The notes: generated by a model not told the origin, from the letters alone. Positions 1 to 8,691 are shown, counted from the stretch's first letter. The stretch is 64,000 nucleotides of DNA from Ectorhizobium quercum (GCF_026552795.1 NZ_JANFPI010000001.1:434001-498000); one strand, 5' to 3'. Numbers and translations are program-made.

Positions 1-561
1 AACCAGAGCAGGGCGCTGGGTGCGGTCGTCCAGTTGCATGAAATGGAAATAGAATCCATTTCGCAGCAGCTCGAGGCGGTCGCCGGCAAGCTCGAATCCT
101 TCGAGGCCGAACTGGCCACGGCCACCAAGCTCGAGCAGCAGGGACTATCCGTCAACCGGCGCCTGCCGCTTGCGCGCGACGTCTTCGATATCCAGCGCGA
201 GCAGAGGCAGCTCGAGTTCGAGAAGGTCCGGGCCGAACGCGCCGTCCAGGACGCGAAGATCCGGATCGACGAACTGGACAGCCAGCGCAAGGCGGACGCG
301 CTGTCGGGCCTGCAACGGGTGCGTTCGCAAATGCGCGAGCTGGAGGAACAGTTCGCAACGCTGAGCAGGCTGGTCAGCGGCGCCGTCTCGCAGGGCGAGG
401 AACTGGAGCGGACCCGCGTGGCCGGCTCTTCGCCGAGGTTGCGCTTTACGATCGTGAGGGGCAACGGTCAGGACGTGCAGCAGCTTTCGGCAACGGAAAC
501 GACGCCGGTCCTGCCGGGGGACATCATCAAGGTGGATTTCGAGGGACGGAGTTCGATGTGA
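1..561 (+). CDS. Polysaccharide export protein, C-terminal part (ExoF/Wza-like)
   Basis: The reading frame is already open at base 1, so this is the 3' end of a gene that starts outside the window; about 186 codons are visible. Residues 1-140 are rich in Glu, Gln, Leu and Arg with heptad spacing, consistent with a long periplasmic coiled coil. The last 40 residues (around LRFTIVR and VLPGDIIKVDF) resemble the end of an SLBB-type or export-domain protein, where the PGDII/V motif is typical. In rhizobia such ExoF-like proteins partner the ExoP/Wzz protein during exopolysaccharide export, and the next gene is of that class. The N-terminal export domain is outside the window, so the family call rests on the tail and the neighbours. 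Confidence 0.6.
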   Translation, partial: NQSRALGAVVQLHEMEIESISQQLEAVAGKLESFEAELATATKLEQQGLSVNRRLPLARDVFDIQREQRQLEFEKVRAERAVQDAKIRIDELDSQRKADALSGLQRVRSQMRELEEQFATLSRLVSGAVSQGEELERTRVAGSSPRLRFTIVRGNGQDVQQLSATETTPVLPGDIIKVDFEGRSSM

Positions 562-699
562 CCCCCGGGTCTTCTATCGAGGCGCCCGGTTCGGCAGCTT
601 TTCGTGGAATTGCGCAAAATTGAAGAGATCGGGCATTTCCGCGATCCGGCTGCGGCCGGAAATGTCCAGGCGGCGTAGAGAAACATCAAGAGAGATTTA

Positions 700-2298
700 A
701 TGTCCCTGCCCACTATGACGAAGAGTTTCGAAAAGTCTCTTCCCGTGTCATCGGATCTGCTCTACGACTGGCGCTGGATGGTCAGGACCATTCTCGGGCA
801 GCGGCTGGTCGTGCTTGTCTTTCCCGCCATCGCCATCGTTCTCGCCATTGCCTATGTCATTTACCGGCCGGCCGAATACACGGCCACGTCGACGCTCAAC
901 GTCACCAACCTGCGACTGACGTTGAGCCGCGACGATGCGTTCTTCGCGGAATTGCAGTTCGATCCGACCTTCCTGGAAACGCAGATCCAGATCATTTCCT
1001 CGGAATCGGTCCTCACCGACCTTCTGGGCAAGATCGAGATCGAAGGCGTGCCATCCAACCTGCCGGAGCGCACGCAGGACAACAACGAAACCTTCGACAT
1101 ACGAGCCGTCGACGTCAGGGCGCTGGAGGAGTTCCGGCGTCCGCTCAACGTCCAGCGCGTCGGCATGAGCAATCTCGTCAATGTCAGCTACACCGCTTCC
1201 GACCCGAACCGGGCGGCGGAAGTGGCGAACGCCTTTACGAACGCCTATATCACCAAACTCGAACTGGACCGGTTGGAGGCCGCCGAGGCTGCCAGCAGTT
1301 GGCTTCGCGAGCGGTTGCAGGACGTGGGGCCGAAAGCGCAGGTCGTTTCCGTGGCCCTGCCTCCGATCCACAAGAGCAGCATGCGTGGGATCGTCATCAT
1401 CGCCGCCGCTGCGGTGGTGGGAACGGCTGTCGGCGTGATCGCCGCACTGGGCGTTGCCTTGATCGATAACCGGGTCCGCAGCCCCGAGCAGATCCTGGAT
1501 GCCCTCGGCGTGCCCTGTTTCGGCATTGTCCCGACGCTCGCGCCGGACCGGGGCAGCGACGGGGCGATGTTCCGCGAGGCGCTCGACCAGCCGATGTCGC
1601 CGCTCTGGCATGCGCTCCGGCATATCGACATCGCGCTTCAGGAAGCGGGAAAGCTGACGAAGACCCGCCTGATCGGCATCACGTCCACCGTGGCGGGCGA
1701 GGGCAAGACGACGATCGCGGCGAACTTCGCCATCATGCAGGCCAATGCCGGCAAGCGCGTCCTGATGGTCGATGCGCAACCCTATAACATGTCGCTTTCG
1801 CGGCTGCTTGCGCCGACGGCGGGCAGGGGCCTGTCGGACATGCTGCGCCTCGGCGATGGCAACCTCTCCTTCTATGTAAAGACGGACCGTGCGACGGGTC
1901 TGGATTTCCTGCCGCTCGGCGGCATGGACGCGCCGGAAAGAACGGCCCAACTCCTGTGGTCGGATGCGATGACGAAGTTCATGCCCTCGTTCGAGGGCTA
2001 CGATCTCGTCGTGTTCGATCTTCCGCCGATGGTGGCTGTGGGCGACCTTTATGGCGCGGCGCGCATGCTGCACAGCTTCATCCTCGTCGTCGAATGGGGC
2101 AAGCCGACCAGCGAGGCGCTGCGGACCGCAATGGTGATGAACCCGCTGCTGCACGCAAAACTGGGAGGCGCCTTGCTCAACAAGGCGGACCAGTCACGCA
2201 TGCGGCAGGTCTTCTCGCCATTCGCATCCCTGCTGATGAAGCAGCCGGCGCTTTCCGCCACGGCACGTCTGCCCTATCAGGGGCATGCGTCGTCCTGA
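700..2298 (+). CDS. Wzz/ExoP-type polysaccharide co-polymerase with BY-kinase-like ATPase
   Basis: Likely controls chain length or export of a surface polysaccharide at the inner membrane. TM1 lies at about residues 31-51 and TM2 at about 229-251, with a Wzz-like periplasmic part between. A cytoplasmic P-loop domain follows: Walker A VAGEGKTT (about 332-339), a Walker A'-like LMVDAQP (about 356-362) and Walker B VVFDLPP (about 439-445). Two things are odd. The periplasmic coiled coil usual between the WLRERL motif (about 205-210) and the pre-TM2 segment is almost absent, so the protein is 532 residues against about 740-790 for ExoP. There is also no tyrosine cluster at the C-terminus. ATG 700 has a weak purine-rich site (AGAGA) upstream; an in-frame ATG at 715 is the alternative. 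Confidence 0.8.
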   Translation: MSLPTMTKSFEKSLPVSSDLLYDWRWMVRTILGQRLVVLVFPAIAIVLAIAYVIYRPAEYTATSTLNVTNLRLTLSRDDAFFAELQFDPTFLETQIQIISSESVLTDLLGKIEIEGVPSNLPERTQDNNETFDIRAVDVRALEEFRRPLNVQRVGMSNLVNVSYTASDPNRAAEVANAFTNAYITKLELDRLEAAEAASSWLRERLQDVGPKAQVVSVALPPIHKSSMRGIVIIAAAAVVGTAVGVIAALGVALIDNRVRSPEQILDALGVPCFGIVPTLAPDRGSDGAMFREALDQPMSPLWHALRHIDIALQEAGKLTKTRLIGITSTVAGEGKTTIAANFAIMQANAGKRVLMVDAQPYNMSLSRLLAPTAGRGLSDMLRLGDGNLSFYVKTDRATGLDFLPLGGMDAPERTAQLLWSDAMTKFMPSFEGYDLVVFDLPPMVAVGDLYGAARMLHSFILVVEWGKPTSEALRTAMVMNPLLHAKLGGALLNKADQSRMRQVFSPFASLLMKQPALSATARLPYQGHASS

Positions 2299-2307
2299 CC
2301 GGGCGGG

Positions 2308-3045
2308 TTACGATGCCACGAAGATCGCATTGGGCCCGCTGTTCTTGCCCGGCCGAAGTCCGCCCGCGTCGAGTGCGAATTCCCGGTAGCCGAGATTTCC
2401 GAGAATGGCGGATACGCCGTCGAAGCCCCTGTCTCTTTCGATGAGCATCGTCGGCCTGTGCCGGGTGATTGTATCCATCCCGCCTTTGATGACGCTGAGT
2501 TCCGTGCCCTGCACATCGATTTTGATGAGACCGGGAGAAAAATCGTAATCGTCGATCCGGCGGACGAGACACGATTGTTCGAAGATCTTCAGCTTCGATT
2601 TCCGGAAGAGATAGAGCGAGGATTCGCATAGCCAGCTCTCGGCGGCGTCACGATCCAGCGAAGCTAGGCCATCATATATGTGCCCATTGTATATCGGCGT
2701 ATAGAGCGTGAATTTACCTGGCTTTTCGCCGAGGGCCGCATTGACGATTTTGATGTTCCTGTCGCGCCTGTAGCGAAGCTCGATTTTCTTGGCCAGAAGG
2801 ACGTTCGGTTCAAAGGCGCAGATCTTCACGGTCTCGTTGTAGACCCTGATGGCCTCGATGCTCTGGCCGCGGTTCGCGCCGACATCGATGATCTCCCGTC
2901 CCGCGAGATCGATCAGGCGAAGGATCCCGAAATCCTTCTCGTGCGGACGCTTCAGCCATTTCCTGTAATGCCGCACGCCATTTTCTTTAAGAGCCTTTAT
3001 GAACGGAATTTCGCTTTGGGCAGTCCGCAACAATTTGGCAATCAT
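2308..3045 (-). CDS. FkbM-family SAM-dependent methyltransferase
   Basis: Predicted to O-methylate a sugar or polysaccharide substrate, as FkbM-like proteins in exopolysaccharide loci do. SAM-binding motif I is IIDVGANRG (about 52-60), and a later LIKIDVQGTE matches the conserved FkbM acidic motif. The frame is open 17 codons further upstream, but I place the start at the ATG at 3045 because GGGAGGGGG lies a few bases before it; this gives 245 residues. It is transcribed convergently with the chain-length gene, only 9 bp away. The acceptor cannot be told from sequence. Confidence 0.8.
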   Translation of the reverse strand: MIAKLLRTAQSEIPFIKALKENGVRHYRKWLKRPHEKDFGILRLIDLAGREIIDVGANRGQSIEAIRVYNETVKICAFEPNVLLAKKIELRYRRDRNIKIVNAALGEKPGKFTLYTPIYNGHIYDGLASLDRDAAESWLCESSLYLFRKSKLKIFEQSCLVRRIDDYDFSPGLIKIDVQGTELSVIKGGMDTITRHRPTMLIERDRGFDGVSAILGNLGYREFALDAGGLRPGKNSGPNAIFVAS

Positions 3046-3501
3046 ATCCCCCTCCCGTTTCAGTTTCCGCAAAGCTTTCCATGAAGCATCGTTCACGTGT
3101 GCGAGATTTAATCTTGATCGATATGTTCGGGTCCATCGCGATGTTGTTGAATTTTTTAGTTTAAATTTACGAATGGAATCAATGTATCATTCATTATGAT
3201 GTAATTTATGTGCAATATAGATTATTTATTTGTGATTTGTAGATTGATCATGTGTTGAATTATACATGGAAGTAGCGATTGGAGCCCTATCCAGTCGAGA
3301 AACATTGAAGAATCCAGAATGAGTGCGGGATATCGCAGCAACCTGCATCACGAAATTTTAATTTGAAGAATAGAAATATTACCGAAAAGAGAACAGTCGC
3401 GTTAACGAATCGGTTCGTGACTGGATTGACTCTCTTTAAAAGAGCAATATTGTGCGGTCGGAAGTTAAATTTCTATAAAAAAGATTGAGGGAGAAGAGAC
3501 C
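3046..3501. other. AT-rich intergenic region before the glycosyltransferase gene
   Basis: About 450 bp with no convincing gene. The part from about 3100 to 3490 is visibly far more AT-rich than its surroundings, with runs such as ATTTATTTGTGATTTG. It lies between divergently transcribed genes (FkbM on minus, glycosyltransferase on plus) and must hold promoters for both. I could not pick out one promoter with confidence. The composition fits a long regulatory region or foreign DNA. Confidence 0.5.
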
Positions 3502-4329
3502 GTGGCCAATATTTTGATCGATACAGACATTTTTGAGAGAAAGGAATATTTTTTGAATGTTCCTTACACGAATATAGAATTCGAGAACGTTGTCGAATTA
3601 ATCGACAGTGTTCATGGGTATGAAAAATTTTTTTATATCGTGACGCCGAATGTGGATCATGCAGTAAGATTGCGTGATAATGAAGCATTGCGGGATGTAT
3701 ACAGAGGCGCCTGGTTGTCGCTTTGCGATAGCAAGCCCATTTCCTGGATGGCGCGCGCGCTGTTTCTGCGTCTTTATCTTGTGACGGGATCGGATCTGAC
3801 TTCAAGGCTGTTTCACGAAACCATTCGCGAAGGCGATCATGTCGTTCTGATCGCCCCGTATGAAGAGGTCGGGCTCAAGATGGCGAAGCGGTTTCCGCAT
3901 ATTGAATTCCGCTGTCATGTTCCTCCTCCGGACGTCATCAACAATCCGGATGCAATGGCCGAATGCGTCGATTTCGCCGCGACGGGAAGGCCCGATTTCG
4001 TGTTCATTGCGATCGGCTCGCCGCAGTCGGAACTGATCGCGCATCAACTGTCGAAAGAGCCCGGCGCGAATGGCGTATGTATCTGTTGCGGCGCGTCCCT
4101 TGAATTCATCACCGATCTCAAGAAGAGGGCGCCGGTTGGAATGCAGCGGTTCGGCTTCGAGTGGCTCTACCGGTTGATGTCGGACCCGCGCCGCCTCTGG
4201 CGCCGCTATGTTTTCGCGGTGCCGCCGCTGATTTCCATGTTCGCTGCCGAGGCGCTCAGGCGGGCGAAGATGGCCTCGTCTCCCGTCGGCATCAAGTCGG
4301 CCTTTTCCCGGAGATTGAAGAAAATCTGA
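3502..4329 (+). CDS. WecG/TagA/CpsF-family glycosyltransferase
   Basis: A GT26-type enzyme, expected to add a sugar (often ManNAc or ManNAcA) to a lipid-linked intermediate during surface polysaccharide synthesis. Family marks are TPNVDH (residues 48-53), the Asp of LCDSKPI (D76) and IAIGSPQSE (about 168-176), equivalent to the family's GxPxQE motif. At 275 residues it has the usual length. The start is GTG 3502 with a good ribosome site (GGGAGAAGAG) just upstream. The first 60 or so codons are AT-rich compared with the rest, continuing the composition of the upstream region. It extends the polysaccharide locus at 1-3 kb. Confidence 0.85.
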   Translation: MANILIDTDIFERKEYFLNVPYTNIEFENVVELIDSVHGYEKFFYIVTPNVDHAVRLRDNEALRDVYRGAWLSLCDSKPISWMARALFLRLYLVTGSDLTSRLFHETIREGDHVVLIAPYEEVGLKMAKRFPHIEFRCHVPPPDVINNPDAMAECVDFAATGRPDFVFIAIGSPQSELIAHQLSKEPGANGVCICCGASLEFITDLKKRAPVGMQRFGFEWLYRLMSDPRRLWRRYVFAVPPLISMFAAEALRRAKMASSPVGIKSAFSRRLKKI

Positions 4330-4808
4330 GGGTTGGCTATAGCCGGCTGACCCACAAGGCCACGGTCTGCCGGTTCCTGTAGAAAGCCATGCGTCACAGG
4401 GTTTTCCGAGGCGGGTGGCTTTTGGCATATGGGCGTGCCAAAATCCTGTGAAGGTCCGATTGCCGTCGCAACCTTGCCCGTCACCACGATATTGTTCTGG
4501 TTCCTTCCGCCATTTATGGGCCGGGCACAGTCTCGACGCATGCGGTTATCCGCTTCCACCGGCAACTCTTTTGAACGGCTGCTTCCCGCCGATTGCACGA
4601 TATCGCGGCATCGACGATGCCTGCTTCGGCATATTGTCGTGTTTGAAAACCGAAAGCCATCAGAACGCCTCCATCTTCGCGCAAGCTCACAGAGCGATAC
4701 TCGACACCGAATGGCGGATCGTGCCCGGACAAGCCAAGGGCAACTGTCGGCCTCCTGTTTGCCTTCTATGTGGTCAGCATGGACGGCAGAAGCGCGAGGG
4801 AGAGAATT
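4330..4808. other. Intergenic region without a recognisable gene
   Basis: About 480 bp downstream of the glycosyltransferase. Several frames are open on the plus strand, but their translations are rich in Arg, Ser and Cys with no domain, membrane segment or ribosome site, so I do not call them. No hairpin with a T-run was seen here. Confidence 0.4.
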
Positions 4809-5006
4809 GTGGCGATACTGGAATATGCCTATATCATCATCGCCATTATTTTTTTGACGGCGAATTTCTTTGAGGGCCGGAGAAGACGGCTCCCTCTGAT
4901 GGACCGGCTGATCGGATTCGGATTGTGCCTGTTGTGGCCGATCCCGCTATGCGTTGTCGCCTTTTCCGAACTCCGGAGCCTGAAGCCGAGCCGCAGCGAC
5001 ACCTGA
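4809..5006 (+). CDS. Small two-segment membrane protein, function unknown
   Basis: A 65-residue protein with two hydrophobic stretches (about residues 2-18, AILEYAYIIIAIIFLTA, and about 36-54, GFGLCLLWPIPLCVVAF) separated by a basic loop GRRRR. That gives a credible hairpin in the inner membrane with a charged tail. I start it at GTG 4809 because GAGGGAGAG sits about 6-8 bases upstream. The frame is also open back to GTG 4770, including an ATG at 4779 with no such site. No family recognised. No partner gene is evident. Confidence 0.5.
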   Translation: MAILEYAYIIIAIIFLTANFFEGRRRRLPLMDRLIGFGLCLLWPIPLCVVAFSELRSLKPSRSDT

Positions 5007-5241
5007 ACGGTCCCGGGTCCTGCGATGCAAGAGCCGCGCCGCTGGCGAAGACCCTTCTGCCGACGGCCGCAGAGGCCCCCCCATCCTGTCATTCCACCAT
5101 TCACCTGCGGATCGAAAGCCGGGCAAGGTCCATTCCGGGCTCCGGCCACGTCCTGGACAGTCCGTATTCCCCGGCTCTTTATGTGTCGCTAAAACCGCGC
5201 CGGAGGCCTCCGTCGGACTTCACGCTGCCCCTCGCGTCTTT

Positions 5242-5568
5242 TCACCCCATAAACGCCTTCAGCATCTTCGCGGCACGGTCGAGTTGGTCGTCGTTCATAC
5301 GCGACAGGGTACGGTGAATATCGGTTAGAAGCCGTGCCCGTTCCCTGGTGCCCGGCACGGCATCGGCGCCGAACAGGACAGGCGCGGGAACGTCGAGTGC
5401 CGCCGCAATCTTCTCGGCCGTCTCGAAAAGCGGTGCCGCGACGCCCCGCTCGATCTTGCCGATGGTCTCGCGAGAGATACCGGTTTGCCCGGCAAGCTGC
5501 TCAAGGGTCCAGCCCTTGGCTTTCCGATGATGACGCACATTCGCGCCGAATAGTCGTTGAAGCTCCAT
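5242..5568 (-). CDS. XRE-family HTH transcriptional regulator
   Basis: A 108-residue DNA-binding protein. Residues about 5-60 form a Cro/CI-type helix-turn-helix (LEQLAGQTGISRETIGKIERG is the core), followed by a short tail that may help it dimerise. The start at 5568 is preceded by GAGGTG; the frame is open 14 codons further upstream with no ribosome site. It is divergent from the small membrane protein at 5682. The shared 113-bp promoter region holds regularly placed GAGAA/TTCTC half-sites, so autoregulation and control of the neighbour are likely. Confidence 0.85.
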   Translation of the reverse strand: MELQRLFGANVRHHRKAKGWTLEQLAGQTGISRETIGKIERGVAAPLFETAEKIAAALDVPAPVLFGADAVPGTRERARLLTDIHRTLSRMNDDQLDRAAKMLKAFMG

Positions 5569-5613
5569 ACGCACACCTCTGCCGGAGAGAGGTGGCAATG
5601 CAGTGCGCAAATC

Positions 5614-5660
5614 GAGAAATGAGAGCTTTGCATTCTCATAATTGAGAACTATAGATTCTC
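5614..5660. promoter_or_regulatory. Array of GAGAA/TTCTC half-sites, probable XRE operator
   Basis: Half-sites run GAGAA (5614-5618), TTCTC (5633-5637), GAGAA (5644-5648) and TTCTC (5656-5660). The middle pair is a TTCTCA-TAAT-TGAGAA palindrome at 5633-5648, and the last two form GAGAA-N7-TTCTC. The array lies in the gap between the XRE gene and the divergent membrane-protein gene, which suggests binding by the XRE protein. The link is inferred from position only. Confidence 0.5.
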
Positions 5661-5681
5661 TTATACGCTAAACAGGATGTT

Positions 5682-6011
5682 GTGGTTCAGTTCGGGATGA
5701 TTGGCGATATTTTCCTCCGGGCAGCAAGCTGGCTCCTGCTCGCCTTCTTCGGCGGTCAGGCGCTGATCTTTATCGGGCTGGTCCTGCGGGTGATCTGGAC
5801 GGATACGATAAAGCCGAGGCTGATTCCCGCTGCGGACATCGACCGCGCAGCAGCAGACATCATCGCCAACCATCCCGATCCTGAGGAGGAGGCCTTCGCC
5901 CGCCACGAGCGCGCGTGGCACGATAGTGACGGCGCGGAACAAACCTATTGGTATCGGGTGCGGAAAGCCGTCAGGCGGCGGCTGCAGGACAGGCGAGCGA
6001 TGGAGGAATGA
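5682..6011 (+). CDS. Single-pass membrane protein, function unknown
   Basis: A 109-residue protein with one N-terminal hydrophobic segment (about residues 12-40, FLRAASWLLLAFFGGQALIF and onward). A charged cytoplasmic-type tail follows, with an acidic patch (HPDPEEEAF) and a basic end (RKAVRRRLQDRR). The start is GTG 5682, with AGGA a few bases upstream; ATG 5697 is the alternative. Divergent from the XRE regulator, whose operator-like array overlaps the shared promoter region, so the pair may be co-regulated. No family recognised. Confidence 0.6.
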   Translation: MVQFGMIGDIFLRAASWLLLAFFGGQALIFIGLVLRVIWTDTIKPRLIPAADIDRAAADIIANHPDPEEEAFARHERAWHDSDGAEQTYWYRVRKAVRRRLQDRRAMEE

Positions 6012-6118
6012 TCCGTTCGGGCAATGGGAAGAGGTGGCGCCTCACGGCAACTGCCGGTCGTCCGGCATTTCCTCCGAGGCGAAGCGACCGAAGCTTGCAA
6101 CAGCGTGAGGAAAAGAGA

Positions 6119-6194
6119 TGGTGCCGCTTACGTGACTCGAACACGTGACCCCGTCATTACGAATGACGTGCTCTACCAACTGAGCTAAAGCGGC
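6119..6194 (-). tRNA. tRNA-Thr (anticodon CGT)
   Basis: On the minus strand the sequence folds as a complete cloverleaf: acceptor GCCGCTT/AAGCGGC, D-arm GCTC-AGTTGGTA-GAGC, anticodon stem CGTCA/TGACG with loop TTCGTAA (anticodon CGT), T-arm ACGTG-TTCGAGT-CACGT, discriminator A and an encoded CCA. The length is 76 nt. Confidence 0.97.
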
Positions 6195-6317
6195 TTGCTT
6201 CGCTGACCGGCAGGTCCGGCTCGCGTTTCGTGTGGCGGTGGATACAGGCAAAGCGTTTTAATTTCAAGCGCTGAATTGGGGAAAAATGCGGAAAGTTTGC
6301 CGCATTCTTCTCTCGTT

Positions 6318-7277
6318 TCAGAGCGCCAGCCGTTGCCGCGCGGCACGGTATTCTGCCGCCAGTCGGTCCACGATGGTTGAAACCGGTTCGACGGCTTTGA
6401 CCGCGCCGACGCCCTGGCCGGCACCCCATATGTCGCGCCACGCCCTGGCGCCGTCGCCGGCCTTGCCGAAGTCCATTTTCGACGGGTCGGCTTCGGGCAG
6501 GCGATCGGGGTCGAGGCCCGCGGTGATGATCGAGCCGCGCAGATAGTTTCCGTGTATGCCTGTGAAAGAGTTGGAATAAACGATGTCCTTCGAGGCGCTT
6601 TCGGTCAGCGCTCTCTTGTATTCGTCGCTGGCCCGGGCTTCCTCGCTGGCGATGAAGAGCGAGCCGATATAGGCCATGTCGGCCCCCATCGCCTGGGCCG
6701 CGAGAATGCCGCCGCCGGTGGCGATGGCGCCGGCAAGAAGCAGGGGCCCCTCGAACCATTCGCGGATTTCCTGCACCAGCGCGAAGGGCGAGGTGGTGCC
6801 GGCGTGGCCTCCGGCGCCGGCGGCGACCGCAATCAGCCCATCCGCACCCTTGCGAATGGCGGAGCGGGCGTGACGGTCGTTGATGACGTCGTGCAGCACG
6901 ATGCCGCCATAGGAATGTATCGCCGCGTTGACCTCCGGCACCGCGCCGAGCGAGGAGATCACGATTGGAACCTTGTATTTCACGCAGAGCGTCAGGTCGT
7001 GTTCCAGCCGCCTGTTGGAGGTGTGGACGATCTGGTTGACGGCGAAGGGCGCAGCCTTGCTGCCCGGGTTCGCTGCGTCGTGGGCGGCCAGTTCTTCGGT
7101 GATCTCGGCCAGCCATTCGTCGAGCTGGCTTTCCGGCCGGGCGTTCAGCGCGGGAAATGCCCCGACGATCCCGGCCTTGCATTGGGCGAGCGTCAGTGCC
7201 GGATGCGAGATGATGAAGAGCGGCGACCCGATGACCGGCAACCTGAGATTTTCCGTCAGAACGGACGGTAGCACCAT
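6318..7277 (-). CDS. Nitronate monooxygenase (2-nitropropane dioxygenase-like)
   Basis: A 319-residue FMN-dependent TIM-barrel enzyme expected to oxidise alkyl nitronates to carbonyl compounds plus nitrite. N-terminal PVIGSPLFIIS, the central AVAAGAGGHAG and LLLAGAIATGGGI, and MGADMAYIGSLF are the FMN and phosphate-binding parts of the family. The ATG at 7277 follows GGGAGGAGAAC, a near-ideal ribosome site. It stands alone, downstream of nothing co-directional within 1 kb, and its stop lies about 120 bp from tRNA-Thr. The physiological substrate is not evident. Confidence 0.88.
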   Translation of the reverse strand: MVLPSVLTENLRLPVIGSPLFIISHPALTLAQCKAGIVGAFPALNARPESQLDEWLAEITEELAAHDAANPGSKAAPFAVNQIVHTSNRRLEHDLTLCVKYKVPIVISSLGAVPEVNAAIHSYGGIVLHDVINDRHARSAIRKGADGLIAVAAGAGGHAGTTSPFALVQEIREWFEGPLLLAGAIATGGGILAAQAMGADMAYIGSLFIASEEARASDEYKRALTESASKDIVYSNSFTGIHGNYLRGSIITAGLDPDRLPEADPSKMDFGKAGDGARAWRDIWGAGQGVGAVKAVEPVSTIVDRLAAEYRAARQRLAL

Positions 7278-7528
7278 GTTCTCCTCCCTGAGAATTGACG
7301 TTTACGATAACGTCAAAACAATAGCGGCGTCCCCGGCATCTGTCAGCCGTTTTGTTTCACGCGTCCGTTTTGCCGGTCTCGGCCGTCATTACGTGACATA
7401 TGTCAATTCCAGCGGGGACTTGCCACTTCTGAGGCTTGCGGATTGCCATTCTTGCCGTTACCGAATCTTTCACGAAGTATTAACGGACCGGCGGAAGCGG
7501 TCCGTTGGGTTTGCGAGAAGGACGGCAT

Positions 7529-8680
7529 GTGAACGGATTTGAAGCTGCCATCAGGAATGCGCTGGCGAAGTCCGACAGGACCAACCCCGAAATACGGGCC
7601 CGCATCTACCAGTCGGCACGTCATGCCTTGGAGGCGGGCCTGCGCAAGCAGGGCGTCAGCGACGCCGGCAAGATCGCGGCGCAGCGCCGCTGGCTGGAGC
7701 AGCTGATCGCCACCGTCGAAGCCGGCGAACAGCAGGCCGCCGCTGCATCCCGGCAGCCCTCCGGCAAGCGTATCGAGCCGGATTTGTCCTCGCACCCGGC
7801 CGCTGCCCCGGTGTCCGGCGGGCGCCGCGAACCCGGTCTGACGGTCCCGCCCGTGGAACGCGATGAGGACGACTACGACGACGATTACGCCGATGACGAC
7901 GATCTGCGGGCGGAGCGAAGCGACGCGGTGCCGGACGGGGAAATGCTGGGTGCTGCCGGCTACCGGCAGGTGGCGCTCGAAGACGGCGTGACCGCCGGTG
8001 AGAACCGTGCCGCCCGCCCGCGCCGCCGGCGCGGCTTTTTCGCCCGCCTTTTCATCTATTTCATTCTCGGCGTTTCGCTGATCATGGGGGCCACCTGGCT
8101 ATACATTTCCGGTGCGTTGCTGAGCCCGCAGCAGCGCGACACCAGCGTTCCCAATCCGCCGCCGAGCGTGGCCGACGAGGATTTCGCCGGAACCTCCTCC
8201 ACGCCGAACTTCGATCCGCAGGGCGGGTTTTCGGGCGATTGGGTGGAGATTTTCACGCCCGATGCCGCGTCCCGCCTGAGGGTGGGCTCGGCGGCGCGGG
8301 CGGAGACGACCGCGAGCGCCGGCGGCCCGGCGGTCCGCATTACGTCCACCCGGCCGGGAGACGAGGGGCAGGTGCAGATCGACGTCCCGGTGGATGTGCT
8401 CAGTCGCATGGCGGGGCGCACGTCGACGGTGGCCCTGACCATGCAGTCGGCCACCAGCGAATCGGCCACCGTATCGGTGCAATGCCAGTTCGGCAGCCTC
8501 GGGCGGTGCGAGCGCCATCGCTTCACGGCCAATCAGGAGAAGTTCGATGCGCTGTTCCGCGTGACGCTGCCGCGTGGCCTGACACCCGGCACGCCCGGAG
8601 CCCTTCTGGTCAATCCCGGTCTCGGCGGCGCCGGCCGCAGCATCGACCTGTTTTCCGTGCGTGTCCTGCCCGGCGAGTAA
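7529..8680 (+). CDS. Conserved membrane-anchored protein with acidic linker, unknown function
   Basis: A 383-residue protein in three parts. There is an N-terminal helical cytoplasmic region (about 1-70, beginning NGFEAAIRNALAKS). A low-complexity segment follows with a strongly acidic Asp/Tyr run at about 112-125 and then a basic patch RPRRRRGFFARLF. A single TM (about 180-200) leads to a periplasmic beta-rich domain of about 180 residues with two cysteines. GTG 7529 is chosen because AGAAGGA lies 7-8 bases upstream; TTG 7505 lacks a site. It precedes the phosphate block but is convergent with ppk2, so a functional link is not implied. No named family recognised. Confidence 0.75.
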   Translation: MNGFEAAIRNALAKSDRTNPEIRARIYQSARHALEAGLRKQGVSDAGKIAAQRRWLEQLIATVEAGEQQAAAASRQPSGKRIEPDLSSHPAAAPVSGGRREPGLTVPPVERDEDDYDDDYADDDDLRAERSDAVPDGEMLGAAGYRQVALEDGVTAGENRAARPRRRRGFFARLFIYFILGVSLIMGATWLYISGALLSPQQRDTSVPNPPPSVADEDFAGTSSTPNFDPQGGFSGDWVEIFTPDAASRLRVGSAARAETTASAGGPAVRITSTRPGDEGQVQIDVPVDVLSRMAGRTSTVALTMQSATSESATVSVQCQFGSLGRCERHRFTANQEKFDALFRVTLPRGLTPGTPGALLVNPGLGGAGRSIDLFSVRVLPGE

Positions 8681-8691
8681 GGCCGGGCAGG
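8665..8691. terminator. Shared hairpin between convergent genes
   Basis: A 10-bp perfect stem (CCTGCCCGGC / GCCGGGCAGG) with a short loop that contains the stop codon of the upstream plus-strand gene. It sits between this gene and the convergent ppk2. There is no clear T-run on either side, so its role as a terminator is likely rather than certain. Confidence 0.55.
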
